NCBI RefSeq assembly: GCF_021462265.1
Contig: NZ_JAJONF010000024.1
Span: forward strand, 62,001-126,000
Direction: 5' to 3'
DNA length: 64,000 bases
Source of the DNA: Streptomyces shenzhenensis
Lineage (GTDB): Bacteria > Actinomycetota > Actinomycetes > Streptomycetales > Streptomycetaceae
The notes under the pieces were generated by a model. The model was not told where the DNA came from and did not search any database. It worked only from the letters and a program-made list of their open reading frames with translations. The translations under genes were made by a program, and so were the position numbers. Shown one piece after another: positions 1-11,764 of this stretch; the first letter of the stretch is position 1, and every line of letters begins with the position of its first letter.

Positions 1-602
1 GGCCGCACCAGGGGCTGACCTACCTGATGTTCGACCTGCGCGCGCCGGGGGTGACCGTGCGCCCGATCGGCCGCCTCGACGGGAAGCCGGCGTTCGCGGA
101 GCTGTTCCTGGACGAGGTGTTCGTGCCCGACGAGGACGTGATCGGCGAGCCGGGCCAGGGCTGGCGGATCGCGATGTCGACGGCGGGGAACGAGCGGGGG
201 CTGACGCTGCGGTCGCCGGGGCGGTTCCTGGCCGCCGCCGGCCGGCTGCGGGACCTCTGGCAGGCGCGGGGCGGCCCGGCGTCCACCGCGGACCGGGTGG
301 CCGACGCCGTCGTCGGCGCCCGCGCGTACCAGCTGTTCACCTACGCGGCCGCAGCCCGCTTCCTGGACGGTGAGTCGCTCGGCCCCGAGTCCAGCCTGAA
401 CAAGGTGTTCTGGTCGGAGCTGGACCTGGCAATGCACGAGACGGCGCTCGATCTGCTCGGCGCGGAGGGCGAGTTGGCGGACACCACGTGGTCCGAGGGC
501 TATGTCTTCGCCCTCGCCGGTCCGATCTACGCGGGCACCAACGAGATCCAGCGCGACATCATCGCCGAGCGGCTGCTCGGCCTCCCGAAGGGACGCCGCT
601 GA
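1..602 (+). CDS. acyl-CoA dehydrogenase, C-terminal part (5' end outside window)
   Basis: This is the C-terminal part of an FAD-dependent acyl-CoA dehydrogenase, an enzyme that introduces the alpha,beta double bond into an acyl-CoA. The reading frame is open from the window edge (first full codon at base 3), so the start lies upstream. The family C-terminal signature is visible near the end as IYAGTNEIQRDIIAERLLG. In many family members the catalytic base is a Glu in IYEGT; here that position is Ala, so the base, if present, must come from elsewhere or from a partner subunit. The gene is followed one base later by a second dehydrogenase gene, which suggests a heteromeric enzyme like the paired FadE proteins of actinobacterial steroid and acyl side-chain catabolism. 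The substrate cannot be told from sequence. Confidence 0.9.
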   Translation, partial: PHQGLTYLMFDLRAPGVTVRPIGRLDGKPAFAELFLDEVFVPDEDVIGEPGQGWRIAMSTAGNERGLTLRSPGRFLAAAGRLRDLWQARGGPASTADRVADAVVGARAYQLFTYAAAARFLDGESLGPESSLNKVFWSELDLAMHETALDLLGAEGELADTTWSEGYVFALAGPIYAGTNEIQRDIIAERLLGLPKGRR

Positions 603-603
603 C

Positions 604-1566
604 ATGCGTTTCCTCCTCGACACCGAGCAGCGGGACTTCGCCGGCGCGCTGCGGGCACTGCTGACGGCGGCGGACACACCGTCGGTGGTACGGGACTGGA
701 GCCGCGGCGAGCGGGCGAGCGGGCGGACGCTGTGGGGCCGGGTCGCGGAGGCGGGGGTGTTCGGGCTGGCGGTGCCCGAGGAGTACGGCGGGGTGGGCCG
801 CCGGCCCGTTGAACTCGCCGTCGCCTGCGTCGAGCTGGGGCGGCACGTGGTACCGGGGCCGGTGGCGGAGACGGTGGCGGCGGCCGTGCTGCTCGATGAC
901 GGCGAGGGCCTCGCCAAGCGGTTCCTGCCGGGGATCGCGTCGGGGGAGACCATGGCCACGGTCGCGTTCGAGAGCCACGGGTACGGGTTCGCGCTGGACG
1001 GGGACGCGGCCGATGTGCGGCTCGCGGCCACGCCGGAGGGCCTGCGCCTGTCCCCCGGCGCCGGAGCGGTACGCCAGTCCCTGGACCCCGCCCGCCGGCT
1101 CGCACCGCTCTTTCCCGCCGGTGAGCTGATCAGCGCGGAGCCGCCGTGGGCCGAGGCACTGGTCTGGGCCCGGCTGGCCACGGCCGCGCAGGCGCTGGGA
1201 GTGGGGCTGGCGCTGCTCGACAGAACGGTGGCGTACGTGAAGCAGCGGACGCAGTTCAACGTGCCCATCGGGTCGTTCCAGGCGGTCAGGCACCGGCTGG
1301 CCGATGTGAAGATCGCTCTGGAGTTCGCCCGGCCGATGGTCTTCGGGGCGGCGGTGACCATGGCTCCGGCGGATGTGGCCGCGGCGAAGCTCGGCGCGTG
1401 CGAGGCGGCCCACGCCGCGGCGCGGGCCGCGCTTCAGCTGCACGGGGCGATCGGCTACACCGCGGAGTACGAACTGTCGTTGTGGCTGACGAAGGCGCGG
1501 GCGTTGCGGGGGGCCTGGGGGGCACCGGAGGACTGCCGGCGAGACGTGCTCGAAGGTCGTACCTGA
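604..1566 (+). CDS. acyl-CoA dehydrogenase, second subunit
   Basis: A 320-residue acyl-CoA dehydrogenase family protein, shorter than the roughly 380 residues usual for single-gene members. The N-terminal helical domain (LWGRVAEAGVFGLAVPEEYGG, residues about 42-62) and the C-terminal helical bundle (TQFNVPIGSFQAVRHRLAD, then LQLHGAIGYTAEYELSLWL) are clear, but the middle FAD/substrate beta-domain is short and weakly conserved. The start ATG lies one base after the stop of the upstream dehydrogenase gene, so the two are very likely co-translated. I infer an alpha2beta2 enzyme made from both proteins. Its substrate is unknown; the downstream gene is convergent and gives no hint. Confidence 0.88.
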   Translation: MRFLLDTEQRDFAGALRALLTAADTPSVVRDWSRGERASGRTLWGRVAEAGVFGLAVPEEYGGVGRRPVELAVACVELGRHVVPGPVAETVAAAVLLDDGEGLAKRFLPGIASGETMATVAFESHGYGFALDGDAADVRLAATPEGLRLSPGAGAVRQSLDPARRLAPLFPAGELISAEPPWAEALVWARLATAAQALGVGLALLDRTVAYVKQRTQFNVPIGSFQAVRHRLADVKIALEFARPMVFGAAVTMAPADVAAAKLGACEAAHAAARAALQLHGAIGYTAEYELSLWLTKARALRGAWGAPEDCRRDVLEGRT

Positions 1567-1580
1567 ACTGCGGGCCGGTG

Positions 1581-1655
1581 GGGGCCTGTCGCGCCCAGGC
1601 GGCGGCAGCCGCATGTCGAGAACAGCCCCGCGCCCCTGGAAGAAGGGGCGTTGTC
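1581..1655. repeat. dispersed Streptomyces intergenic repeat with hairpin
   Basis: This stretch, between two convergent genes, carries a block (GGCGGCAGCCGCA followed by CCCCGCGCCCCTGG) that recurs near 15775, and its CCCGCGCCCCT core also recurs near 24455, 26532 and 40520. CGCCCCT at 1631-1637 pairs with AGGGGCG at 1644-1650, so the element may end transcription from either side. No coding sequence is seen in it. Confidence 0.65.
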
Positions 1656-1666
1656 CCTCCGGGTGA

Positions 1667-3328
1667 TCAATGGTGGTCCCCGCTCGTGATCTCCCGGTAC
1701 TCCTCCTTCGTCGGCTTCGGGATGTGGGTGTCGGGGCCGAACATGCCCTTGGCCAGACCGGCCCGTACCCGCTGGGAGACGGTGACCTTGCGCCGTACCC
1801 CGTTCGCGTCCTCGGCCGGCCCGGTCTCGTACGGCGGGTTCTGTTCGTGCTGGGTCAGGACGAACAGGCGGTCCTGGCTGAGGGGTTCGTGGACCTCGAT
1901 GTACTCGCCGTGCGGGAGCAGCTTGATGAGGCCGGTCTCCCTGCCGTGCAGGACCTTGTCGCGGTCCTGGCGCTGCAGGCCGAGGCAGATCCGTTTGGTG
2001 ACGACGAAGGCGAGGACCGGGACGACGAAGACGGAGATCCGGACGAACCAGGTGATCGAGTTGATGGAGAGATGGAGATGGGTGGCGACGACGTCGTTGC
2101 CGCCGCCGACCAGCAGGACGAAGTAGAGGCTGAGCCAGGCCACGCCGAGGGCGGTGCGGACGGGGACGTTGCGCGGGCGGTCGAGGATGTGGTGCTCACG
2201 TCTGTCGCCGGTGATCCACGCCTCGACGAACGGGTAGATGCCGATGGCCAGCAGGAAGAGCGGGAAGAGCGAGAAGGGGATGAGGACGCCCAGTTCCAGG
2301 GTGTGACCCCAGGCGTTGATCTCCCAGCCGGGCATCACGCGGATCAGGCCCTCGGAGAAGCCGAGGTACCAGTCGGGCTGGGCACCGGTGGTCACCAGGT
2401 CGGGACGGTAGGGGCCGAAGGCCCACACCGGGTTGATGGTGGCGATGCCGCCGATGAGCGCGAGGATGCCGAAGACGAGGAAGAAGAAGCCGCCGGCCTT
2501 GGCCATGTAGACCGGCAGGAAGGGCATGCCGACCACGCTCTTCTGGTCGCGTCCGGGCGCCGGGTACTGGGTGTGCTTGTGGTAGAAGACCAGGATCAGG
2601 TGGGCGACGACCAGGCCCAGCATGATCCCGGGCAGCAGCAGCACGTGGATCGGGAAGAAGCGGGAGATGATGTCGTGGCCGGGGAACTCCCCGCCGAACA
2701 GGAACATCGAGAGGTACGAGCCGACGATCGGGATCGACAGGATCGCGCCGTCGGCGAACCGGACGCCGGTGCCGGAGAGCAGGTCGTCGGGGAGCGAGTA
2801 GCCGGTCAGGCCGGTGAGGATGGCGAGGAACAGCAGGGTCCACCCGAACAGCCAGTTGATCTCACGGGGCTTGCGGAAGGCGCCGGTGAAGAACACCCGC
2901 ATCATGTGGACGAGCATGCCGGCCACGAAGACCAGCGCCGCCCAGTGGTGGATCTGCCGGATCAGCAGGCCGCCGCGCACGTCGAAGCTGATGTGCAGCG
3001 TCGACTCGTACGCTTTGGTCATGATGATGCCGTTCAGCGGCCGGTAGGTGCCGTGGTAGACCACCTCGGCGCCGCTGGGCTCGAAGAACAGGGTGAGGTA
3101 GATGCCCGTGAGGATCAGGATGAGGAAGCTGTAGAGGCAGACCTCGCCCAGCATGAAGGACCAGTGGTCCGGGAACACCTTGCGCATGTTCGCCTTGGCC
3201 AGGGCGTAGATCCCGAGCCGCCCGTCGGCCCAGTCGGCGAGCTTCTCGCCCTTGCCGGGCGGCTCCGCCCGGTCCGCGGAACTCCCCACCCGTGCCTGTC
3301 CGTTCACCGTTCGTGCGCCGTCGTCCAT
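1667..3328 (-). CDS. qcrB: stand-alone cytochrome b subunit of a bc-type complex (QcrB paralogue)
   Basis: A 553-residue integral membrane cytochrome b, the quinol-oxidising subunit of the actinobacterial bcc complex. Haem ligands are visible: H127 (or H128) and H141 in helix B, H228 and H243 in helix D. The helix D pair is 15 residues apart, as in the b6f and actinobacterial type. The Qo-site motif is PDWY (318-321). A polar C-terminal tail of about 120 residues follows the last helix. I chose the ATG at 3328 because GGGAGG lies about 10 bases upstream. In Streptomyces the respiratory genes are normally qcrCAB next to cta genes; here no Rieske protein, cytochrome c or oxidase gene is adjacent. 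It is therefore probably a second copy that replaces or supplements the main subunit, or works with an unidentified partner. Confidence 0.9.
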   Translation of the reverse strand: MDDGARTVNGQARVGSSADRAEPPGKGEKLADWADGRLGIYALAKANMRKVFPDHWSFMLGEVCLYSFLILILTGIYLTLFFEPSGAEVVYHGTYRPLNGIIMTKAYESTLHISFDVRGGLLIRQIHHWAALVFVAGMLVHMMRVFFTGAFRKPREINWLFGWTLLFLAILTGLTGYSLPDDLLSGTGVRFADGAILSIPIVGSYLSMFLFGGEFPGHDIISRFFPIHVLLLPGIMLGLVVAHLILVFYHKHTQYPAPGRDQKSVVGMPFLPVYMAKAGGFFFLVFGILALIGGIATINPVWAFGPYRPDLVTTGAQPDWYLGFSEGLIRVMPGWEINAWGHTLELGVLIPFSLFPLFLLAIGIYPFVEAWITGDRREHHILDRPRNVPVRTALGVAWLSLYFVLLVGGGNDVVATHLHLSINSITWFVRISVFVVPVLAFVVTKRICLGLQRQDRDKVLHGRETGLIKLLPHGEYIEVHEPLSQDRLFVLTQHEQNPPYETGPAEDANGVRRKVTVSQRVRAGLAKGMFGPDTHIPKPTKEEYREITSGDHH

Positions 3329-3434
3329 ACGTCGCCCGCCTCCCCGCCGGATCACCCCTCAGGGTGGCACGGCAGACCCCCGGCAGCCAACGGTGCGGCG
3401 TCAAGTCGGCCGGGGCGGCCGAGTCGGCCCGCGG

Positions 3435-4160
3435 TCAGCCGGCGCGTACGATGCCCGCCGCCCGCGCCGCCGCCAGCCACTGCGGGAACTCGCCGACGAG
3501 ACGGTCGTACAACTCGCCGTCCGGCACCTGCCGCGGGTCGGGACCCGCGTGGAAGAACCCCGCGTTGTCCACCACCCGCCTGCCCGGCACCGCCAGTTCG
3601 TCGAGCTTGCGCAGGAAGTCGAACTGTTTGCTGTGCGGGTCGCCGAAGCCGACGAACTGCCAGAACAGCGGCAGCCTGGCCGCCTTGCACAGGTAGCGTT
3701 CCGCGGCGAGCTTGTTGATCGGGCCGCCGTCGGTCTGGAAGACGACCAGGGCGGGATCGGTGGCACCGCTGTCCAGGTAGTGGTCGATCACCGCGTCCAT
3801 GGCCAGGTGGTAGCTGGTCTTGCCCATGTGCCCGAGCCCGGCCGCGATCTTCTCGATGCGGCCGGTGTGTTCGGCCAGCTTGATGTCGGTGACCGCGTCG
3901 ATGTCGGTGGAGAAGAAGACGACGGGGACCCGGCCGTCGTCGTCCAGGTGTGCGGAGAGGCCGAGCACCCGATCGGCGAGTGCCTGCACGCTGCCGTCCG
4001 CGTAGTACGGCTTCATCGAGCCGGAGTAGTCGACGACCAGGTAGACGGCGGCGCGCAGCCCGTCGAGGCCGTGCTTGGTGAGGGAGACACCGGCCGCCTT
4101 GTACGAGCCGGCCAGCGCGGGCGCGGTCCGCTCCACCTTGCTGAGACTGATCGCGGCCAT
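3435..4160 (-). CDS. von Willebrand factor A domain protein (TerF/TerY-like)
   Basis: A 241-residue soluble protein built almost wholly of one VWA domain. The metal-ion-dependent adhesion site is visible as DYSGSM (about residues 44-49), with a later TSYH segment and FQTDGG (about 142-147) supplying the other metal-site positions. The same architecture occurs in TerY/TerF proteins of tellurite and chemical-stress gene sets and in other phospho-dependent assemblies. No TerD, kinase or phosphatase gene is adjacent, so the partner is unknown. GAGGGGG lies about nine bases upstream of the ATG. The gltBD terminator separates it from gltD, so it probably has its own promoter in 4161-4217. Confidence 0.85.
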   Translation of the reverse strand: MAAISLSKVERTAPALAGSYKAAGVSLTKHGLDGLRAAVYLVVDYSGSMKPYYADGSVQALADRVLGLSAHLDDDGRVPVVFFSTDIDAVTDIKLAEHTGRIEKIAAGLGHMGKTSYHLAMDAVIDHYLDSGATDPALVVFQTDGGPINKLAAERYLCKAARLPLFWQFVGFGDPHSKQFDFLRKLDELAVPGRRVVDNAGFFHAGPDPRQVPDGELYDRLVGEFPQWLAAARAAGIVRAG

Positions 4161-4217
4161 GCTCTGTGCCCCCTCGCCCTGGTTCAGGAGGCCGAGGTTA
4201 CTTGATCGTGAAAAGGC

Positions 4218-4267
4218 GACGGCGCCCGCCCTGTCGTCCGGTCGGGGACTGGGGGGCGGGCGCCGTC
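4218..4267 (-). terminator. hairpin terminator after gltBD
   Basis: A perfect 14-bp inverted repeat, 4218-4231 with 4254-4267 (GACGGCGCCCGCCC and its complement), separated by 22 bases, lies 44 bases beyond the gltD stop. On the minus strand, which is the transcribed direction, it is followed by a short U-rich tail (CTTTTCAC). It should end the gltBD transcript before the VWA gene. Confidence 0.75.
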
Positions 4268-4310
4268 AGTGTCCGTACGCCTTTGTACGGGACGTCTGTT
4301 GAGGTGTGCC

Positions 4311-5763
4311 TCAGACCATCAGCGAGCGGTCCGTCGGGCGGATCGGGGCCGGGAGGTCGCTCACGCCCGTGAGGAAGCGGTCGACGCCCTTGGCTGCCGA
4401 ACGGCCCTCGGCGATCGCCCAGACGATCAGGGACTGGCCGCGGCCCGCGTCACCGGCGACGAAGACGCCGGGGACGTTGGTCTGGAAGTCGGCGTCGCGG
4501 GCGATGTTGCCGCGCTCGTCGAGGTCGAGACCGAACTGCTCGACCAGGCCGTTGGCCCGGTCGGTGCCGGTGAAGCCCATGGCGAGGGTGACCAGCTGGG
4601 CCGGGATCCTGCGCTCGGTGCCCGGCTTCGGGGTGAGCTTGCCGTCGATGAACTCCACCTCGGTGAGGTGCAGCCACTGGACGTTGCCGTCCTCGTCGCC
4701 CTCGAAGTGGGTGGTGGAGACGGAGTAGACCCGCTCGCCGCCCTCCTCGTGCGCCGAGGTGACCTTGTAGAGCATCGGGAAGGTCGGCCACGGCTGGTTC
4801 GGCGCCCGGTCCTCGCCCGGCCTGGGCATGATCTCCAGCTGGGTGACCGAGGCCGCGCCCTGGCGGTGGGCGGTGCCCACGCAGTCCGCGCCGGTGTCGC
4901 CGCCGCCGATCACGATCACGTGCTTGCCCTCGGCCGAGACGGGAGAGGTGACGTAGTCGCCCTCCTGGACCTTGTTGGCCAGGGGCAGGTACTCCATGGC
5001 CTGGTAGACGCCCTTGAGCTCGCGGCCGGGGACCGGCAGGTCACGGGCGGTCGTGGCGCCGGCGGCGATGACGACCGCGTCGTACCGCTTCCTCAGGTCG
5101 GTCGCCTTGAGGTCGCGGCCGATCTCGATACCGGTACGGAAGCGGGTGCCCTCCGCGCGCATCTGCTCGATACGGCGGTTGATGTGCCGCTTCTCCATCT
5201 TGAACTCGGGGATGCCGTAGCGGAGCAGGCCGCCGACGCGGTCGGCGCGCTCGTAGACGGCGACGGTGTGACCGGCCCGGGTGAGCTGCTGGGCGGCGGC
5301 CAGGCCCGCGGGGCCCGAGCCGATGACGGCGACGGTCTTGCCGGACAGGCGCTCGGGGGCCTGCGCGGCGACCGTGCCCGCCTCCCACGCCTTGTCGATG
5401 ATCGAGACCTCGACGTTCTTGATGGTGACGGCCGGCTGGTTGATGCCGAGCACGCACGCCGACTCACAGGGGGCCGGGCAGAGGCGACCGGTGAACTCCG
5501 GGAAGTTGTTGGTCGCGTGCAGCCGCTCGGAGGCGGCCGTCCAGTCCTCGCGGTAGGCGAAGTCGTTCCACTCGGGGATCAGGTTCCCGAGCGGACAGCC
5601 GTTGTGGCAGAACGGGATGCCGCAGTCCATGCACCGGCTGGCCTGCTCGCTGATGATCGGCAGCAGTGAGCCGGGGACGTAGACCTCGTTCCAGTCCTTG
5701 ACGCGCTCGCTGACGGGACGGGTCTTGGCGACCTCACGGCCGTGCTTCAGGAAGCCCTTCGGG

Positions 5764-5771
<8 letters not shown>
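4311..5771 (-). CDS. gltD: glutamate synthase small (beta) subunit
   Basis: The 486-residue NADPH-dependent beta subunit of glutamate synthase takes electrons from NADPH through FAD and two 4Fe-4S clusters to the alpha subunit. The N-terminal cluster-binding region is visible as CMDCGIPFCHNGCPLGN (about residues 42-58) with further Cys in RLCPAPCESACVLGIN. Two dinucleotide-binding folds follow: GSGPAGLAAAQQL (FAD, about 152-164) and VIGGGDTGADCVG (NADPH, about 288-300). The start ATG lies inside the end of gltB (8-base overlap), so the two subunits are translationally coupled. Length and motif order are normal for the family. Confidence 0.97.
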
Positions 5772-10359
<4,588 letters not shown>

Positions 10360-10733
10360 CGGCTCTCCCGTCGTCGTCAGTGGCATATAGCAGGTGCCGA
10401 GGGACGACGCTGGCCCTCTGCGTTTTTGTTGCGAAATTTCACGCAGGTTACATGATGGAGCGATTCTCGGGAACTGGATACACCGTTCCGACATGCGGAC
10501 GCCGCAGGGGGTTACGGCGAGGGACCGCACAAAGCGGTCAAGGTGGTGGGGGACCGATCCGGACAGATCCGTGTCCATCGGTCCGCGGGGGGCGGGGTGA
10601 GCGTCGCGCCACCCCACAGGTGCCCGGCAGGCGTCATTGCCTGCGGCGCTTACGGCTCATGCCCAGTGGTTAAGCATTCGAAACCAGCGAGTAACGGGTA
10701 CTTATGCGGCCCAACGCATAGGTACCAGTCGCA
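10360..10733. other. intergenic region between gltB and the VIT1-type gene
   Basis: This 374-base stretch holds the gltB promoter region, including the GlnR-like box, and the 3' end of the transporter transcript. It is less GC-rich around 10420-10450 and 10670-10740 than the flanking genes. I see no convincing coding sequence and no strong terminator hairpin in it. Confidence 0.6.
10436..10451 (-). promoter_or_regulatory. candidate GlnR box upstream of gltB
   Basis: Read on the minus strand the site is GTAAC-CTGCGT-GAAAT, matching the Streptomyces GlnR consensus gTnAC-n6-GaAAc at nine of the ten specified positions. It lies 77-92 bases upstream of the gltB start, where an activator or repressor of a nitrogen gene would sit. 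Only one such pair is seen; strong GlnR sites often have two. The match is seen directly; GlnR control is inferred. Confidence 0.5.
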
Positions 10734-11465
10734 CTATCCTACGGCCGTCCCGAACAGAGTACCCAGGACGTACGTCACACCGGCGGCCGCGCCACCCAGC
10801 GCGAGCTGCCGCAGGCCGCTGAACCACCAGCTCCGCGCGGTCACCTTGGCCACCACGGCACCACACCCGAACAGCCCGAAGAGCGCCAGCAGCAGGGCGG
10901 GCCAGAGCGCGGTCGCGCCGAGCAGGAACGGCAGCACGGGCAGCAGCGCGCCCAGCGCGAACGCCCCGAAGGAGGAGACGGCGGCAACCAGCGGGGAGGG
11001 CAGCTCGCCGGGGTCGATCCCGAGCTCCTCCCGGGCGTGTATCTCCAGCGCCTGCTCCGGGTCGGCGGACAGCTGCCGGGCGACCTCCCGCGCGAGCGCC
11101 GGCTCCACGCCCCTCGCCTCGTACAGGGCGGCCAGCTCGGCCTCCTCGTCCTGCGGATGCCTGCGCAGCTCGGCGCGCTCGACATCCAGCTCGGCCTCGA
11201 CGAGCTCGCGCTGCGAGGCGACGGAGGTGTACTCGCCGGCGGCCATCGAGAAGGCGCCGGCGGCCAGCCCCGCGAGCCCGGTGATGATGATGGTCTGGTG
11301 ACCGACGGACCCGCCCGCGACACCGGTCATCAGGGCGAGGTTGGAGACCAGTCCGTCCATGGCACCGAAGACGGCGGGCCGCAGCCACCCGCCGTTGACA
11401 TCCCGGTGGGTGTGGTTGTCGCGGTGGGCCTCGTGCAGGGACGCCTGGGTCTCGATGACGGCCAT
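10734..11465 (-). CDS. VIT1/CCC1-type iron/manganese transporter
   Basis: A 243-residue membrane protein of the VIT1/CCC1 family, which moves Fe2+ or Mn2+ across membranes. The first helix region carries DGLVSNLALMTGVAGG and the second AGAFSMAAGEYTSVASQRE, both typical family signatures. A cytoplasmic helical segment rich in Glu (ELDVERAELRRHPQDEEAE and onwards) would be the metal-binding hub, and three further helices close the protein. The ATG at 11465 has GGGGG upstream; an in-frame start at 11549 lacks a ribosome site. Two iron-box-like sequences upstream suggest control by a DtxR/IdeR-type regulator (DmdR1 in Streptomyces), fitting a role in iron efflux or storage. Confidence 0.88.
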   Translation of the reverse strand: MAVIETQASLHEAHRDNHTHRDVNGGWLRPAVFGAMDGLVSNLALMTGVAGGSVGHQTIIITGLAGLAAGAFSMAAGEYTSVASQRELVEAELDVERAELRRHPQDEEAELAALYEARGVEPALAREVARQLSADPEQALEIHAREELGIDPGELPSPLVAAVSSFGAFALGALLPVLPFLLGATALWPALLLALFGLFGCGAVVAKVTARSWWFSGLRQLALGGAAAGVTYVLGTLFGTAVG

Positions 11466-11508
11466 GTGGGTTCCCCCAAAAGTTCTCGCAGCACGCCTCC
11501 AGATAAGC

Positions 11509-11527
11509 TGAGGCAAAGCTAACTTTG
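11509..11527 (-). promoter_or_regulatory. candidate iron box 1 (DmdR/IdeR-type)
   Basis: The 19-base site matches the palindromic consensus TTAGGTTAGGCTAACCTAA at 12 positions, including the core AGCTAAC. It lies 44-62 bases upstream of the VIT1-type gene start, in the promoter zone. Metal-regulator binding is an inference from the match and from the transported ion. Confidence 0.45.
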
Positions 11528-11589
11528 GACAAGTTCTATCTTTCGACAACGCTCACGATACGTCGCGGCATTCCCCGTCGCCAGCAAGG

Positions 11590-11608
11590 AAAGGCTCGGC
11601 TAACCTGC
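11590..11608 (-). promoter_or_regulatory. candidate iron box 2 (DmdR/IdeR-type)
   Basis: A second 19-base site matches the iron-box consensus at 13 positions, with the run GGCTAACCT intact. It sits 125-143 bases upstream of the VIT1-type gene and 157 bases upstream of the divergent glycohydrolase operon, so it could serve either. Paired upstream boxes are the arrangement by which mycobacterial IdeR activates iron-storage genes. Confidence 0.45.
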
Positions 11609-11764
11609 GGTTTTACGCCTCTCCGCTCACACGGGCGAGATGCCGCGCAGATGTCGACCGGGTGATGTGAAGGCCCTCCAGGCTGCGGTCAACCGCCGTT
11701 GGTGGGACACATCCGCAAACGGTTCCGCGCCCCCGCGCGAAGCCCCTCCCGGAGAGGCCCGCCC

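Noticed and set aside
10360..10617. N-terminal extension of gltB to 10617.
   Set aside because: It would run through the GlnR-like box and lower-GC promoter region, and the ribosome site fits ATG 10359.
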